Assembly (NCBI GenBank): GCA_046313435.1
Contig: JBKBYG010000004.1
Coordinates: 14,864 to 78,863 of the forward strand
DNA length: 64,000 bases
Direction: 5' to 3'
Source of the DNA: JBKBYG01 sp046313435
GTDB taxonomy: Bacteria; Pseudomonadota; Alphaproteobacteria; Rickettsiales; Arcanibacteraceae
Numbering within the stretch: the first letter of the stretch is position 1; each line of letters starts with the position of its first letter. Positions 62,414 through 64,000 of the stretch are shown here, one piece after another. Position numbers and translations under genes: made by a program. The notes beneath the pieces were generated by a model. It was not told the DNA's origin. It saw only the letters and a program-made list of their open reading frames with translations, and searched no databases.

Positions 62414-63729
62414 TTTAATCTTTCTCTTAATTTTGCCTTTTTAATTAAATTTTCATACTGATGTGTAAATAAATATGTTTGAACTTGAGTAATTGTATCA
62501 ATAACTACATTTACTACTATTAATATACTGGTACCACTTAAATAAAAAGGAATGGAATAGTTTGCCATAATAACTTCAGGAAATGCACAAATAAAAGTTA
62601 TATATAATGCTCCAATTACAGTAATCCTTGTTAATATATAATCAAGATATTCTGCTGTATTTTTTCCAGGCTTTCTTCCAGGAATAAAACCATTATGCTT
62701 TTTTAAATTATCTGCAGTATCATTTGGGTTAAATATAATCGCAGTATAAAAAAAACTAAAAAATATTATAAGGACAATGTATAGCATTATATATAGAGGC
62801 TTACCATGGTCAAGATAACTAATTATAGTATTAAGGAGAGGTGTATTATTACTATTAGGTAGTTTAGCAATAGTTAAAGGAAACAGTAGTATTGCACTAG
62901 CAAAAATAGGAGGTATTACCCCCGCTGTATTAAGTTTTAAGGGTATATGAGAATTTTCGCCTCCATATACTTTATTTCCGATCTGTCGCTTAGGGTATTG
63001 AACTATAATTTTCCTTTGAGCCCTTTCTACAAATACAATTAAAGCAAGAATAAGCGCTGTAACAATTATTACTACCAAAACAGTCATTGTCGAAATTGCA
63101 CCAATTCTTCCTAATTCAAACATTTTAGCCATTGCATTTGGCAATCCTGCAACAATACCTGCAAAAATTATAAGAGACGTACCATTACCTATTCCTCTTG
63201 AAGTAATCTGTTCTCCAAGCCACATTAAGAAAACCGTACCTGTGGTTAAAGTAACAAGAGTGATTAATCTAAAGACAGCACCTGGAGTTTCTACTAAAAA
63301 ACCTGATTGAGAAGAAACCTTTTCTAACCCAATTGCAATTCCTAAAGCTTGAATTGCAGCAAGAAGGATAGTTAAATATTTGGTATACTGATTTATTTTT
63401 CTTCTACCAGCTTCTCCGTCTTTTTTTAATGTTTCAAAACTTTTGAAAATCACTGAAAAGAGCTGCATTATGATAGAGGACGTAATATATGGCATTATTG
63501 CAAGCGCAAATATTGACATTCTTGCTAATGATCCTCCAGAAAGCATATTAAACATTCCTAAGATGCCACTAGAATTCTCTGATGCAAGATGCGATAAAAT
63601 TTCTGAATTAATAAAAGGTAATGGTATATATGAACCAACTCTATATATTACTAAAGCAAACAAAGTAAAAAGAATTCTGCTCTTTAATTCACTTGCTTTA
63701 TTTAAAAAATTTATGTTTGAGAAAACCAT
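62410..63729 (-). CDS. secY: protein translocase subunit SecY
   Basis: The 439-residue product is a ten-helix channel protein. The first helix is RILFTLFALVIYRVGSYIPLP, with LGMFNMLSGGSLARMSIFAL, GNGTSLIIFAGIVAGLP, and the C-terminal NPNDTADNLKKHNGFIPGRKPG conserved. It forms the SecYEG pore for export and membrane insertion. It overlaps adk by four bases and follows rplO by 20 bases. Confidence 0.98.
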   Translation of the reverse strand: MVFSNINFLNKASELKSRILFTLFALVIYRVGSYIPLPFINSEILSHLASENSSGILGMFNMLSGGSLARMSIFALAIMPYITSSIIMQLFSVIFKSFETLKKDGEAGRRKINQYTKYLTILLAAIQALGIAIGLEKVSSQSGFLVETPGAVFRLITLVTLTTGTVFLMWLGEQITSRGIGNGTSLIIFAGIVAGLPNAMAKMFELGRIGAISTMTVLVVIIVTALILALIVFVERAQRKIIVQYPKRQIGNKVYGGENSHIPLKLNTAGVIPPIFASAILLFPLTIAKLPNSNNTPLLNTIISYLDHGKPLYIMLYIVLIIFFSFFYTAIIFNPNDTADNLKKHNGFIPGRKPGKNTAEYLDYILTRITVIGALYITFICAFPEVIMANYSIPFYLSGTSILIVVNVVIDTITQVQTYLFTHQYENLIKKAKLRERLK

Positions 63730-63749
63730 TCTATTTAATTTAAAATATT

Positions 63750-64000
63750 TTAAGAAGGTAGTATAATTTTACCGCCAAGACTATCTATAACTTCAGAGGC
63801 TTTATGCGAAGCAAAATCAACTTCTATTGAAACTAATGATTTTAACTCGCCAGAAGCTAACAGTTTAATTTTTCTTGTACTATTAGGAATTCCCATTAAT
63901 TTTTTCAAAATCAATTTCTTTAAACTTAATAGTTTTATCATCAAAATTAATTGATTTCAATCCATAAATTACACTATCAATTTGAAGTTCAACAATTAAG
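63750..64000 (-). CDS. rplO: 50S ribosomal protein L15, partial, with apparent frameshift at an A6 run
   Basis: The C terminus (KIKLLASGELKSLVSIEVDF, then SEVIDSLGGKIILPS) matches the end of L15. The upstream part is open in a different frame from the window edge, 63999 (ELQIDSVIYGLKSINFDDKT, then IKFKEIDFEK), and stops at 63886-63884. The C-terminal frame has a TGA just upstream and cannot be extended. Removing one base from the run of six A on the coding strand (63900-63905 on the plus strand are T) restores a continuous DFEKLMGIPNSTRKIKLL. L15 is normally essential, so a sequencing error or slippage at the A run is more likely than gene loss. The N terminus is outside the window. Confidence 0.85.

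Overview
The window is strongly AT-rich and gene-dense, and looks like the chromosome of an obligately intracellular alphaproteobacterium of the order Rickettsiales. Supporting signs are the ribosomal block rplO-secY-adk-rpsM-rpsK-rpoA-rplQ, gatCAB in place of a glutaminyl-tRNA route, several ankyrin-repeat proteins, many orphan membrane or coiled-coil proteins without recognisable relatives, and decaying genes beside ordinary housekeeping genes. A complete motB fits the flagellum-bearing Midichloriaceae-type Rickettsiales better than Rickettsia itself; this placement is inference from gene content, not a database result.

Layout. 1-2.7 kb: a truncated ankyrin protein and a repeat-rich coiled-coil protein. 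2.9-8.2 kb: gatCAB, tRNA-Thr(GGT), class II lysS and a 46-residue basic protein. 8.3-13.2 kb: an orphan protein, a hairpin terminator, then the envelope operon rseP-bamA-skp. 13.5-17.9 kb: malate/lactate dehydrogenase overlapping dnaE. 18-21 kb: a four-gene operon of a TrpR-family repressor and a TrpXYZ-like ABC importer, headed by a 44-bp palindrome lying on the promoter. 21-26 kb: a Bcr/CflA exporter, an internally duplicated membrane protein, a YjdF-family protein and an ankyrin protein with viral-type PSAP motifs at its C terminus. 26-32.5 kb: a detoxification-like cluster (SDR; MFS exporter, ABC exporter and a SET-kinase fusion in one operon; two acetyltransferase domains, one broken by a stop). 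32.5-36.5 kb: xthA, ubiB, ubiE and mutM. 36.5-43 kb: a secreted pair with a serine hydrolase, an orphan protein, a flavin reductase, motB, and an iron-uptake pair (FTR1 plus cupredoxin) behind an iron-box-like palindrome. 43-50 kb: membrane and pentapeptide proteins, psd-pssA, tRNA-Thr(TGT) and a porin. 50-59 kb: an orphan membrane protein, alr, a pseudokinase/membrane-protein pair, GNAT, HIT and a frameshifted ankyrin gene, followed by an 821-bp gene desert. 59.4-64 kb: rplQ to rplO.

How the genes work together. The core genes cover translation (gatCAB, lysS, ribosomal proteins), replication and repair (dnaE, xthA, mutM), envelope building (skp, bamA, rseP, psd, pssA, alr, porin) and quinone synthesis (ubiE, ubiB). 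Accessory genes cover host interaction (ankyrin proteins), efflux and drug-modification-like activities, and amino-acid and iron uptake. Decay is visible as a stop inside a GNAT gene, a frameshift in an ankyrin gene and a frameshift at an A6 run in rplO. A dispersed ~120-bp element with terminal inverted repeats occurs twice.
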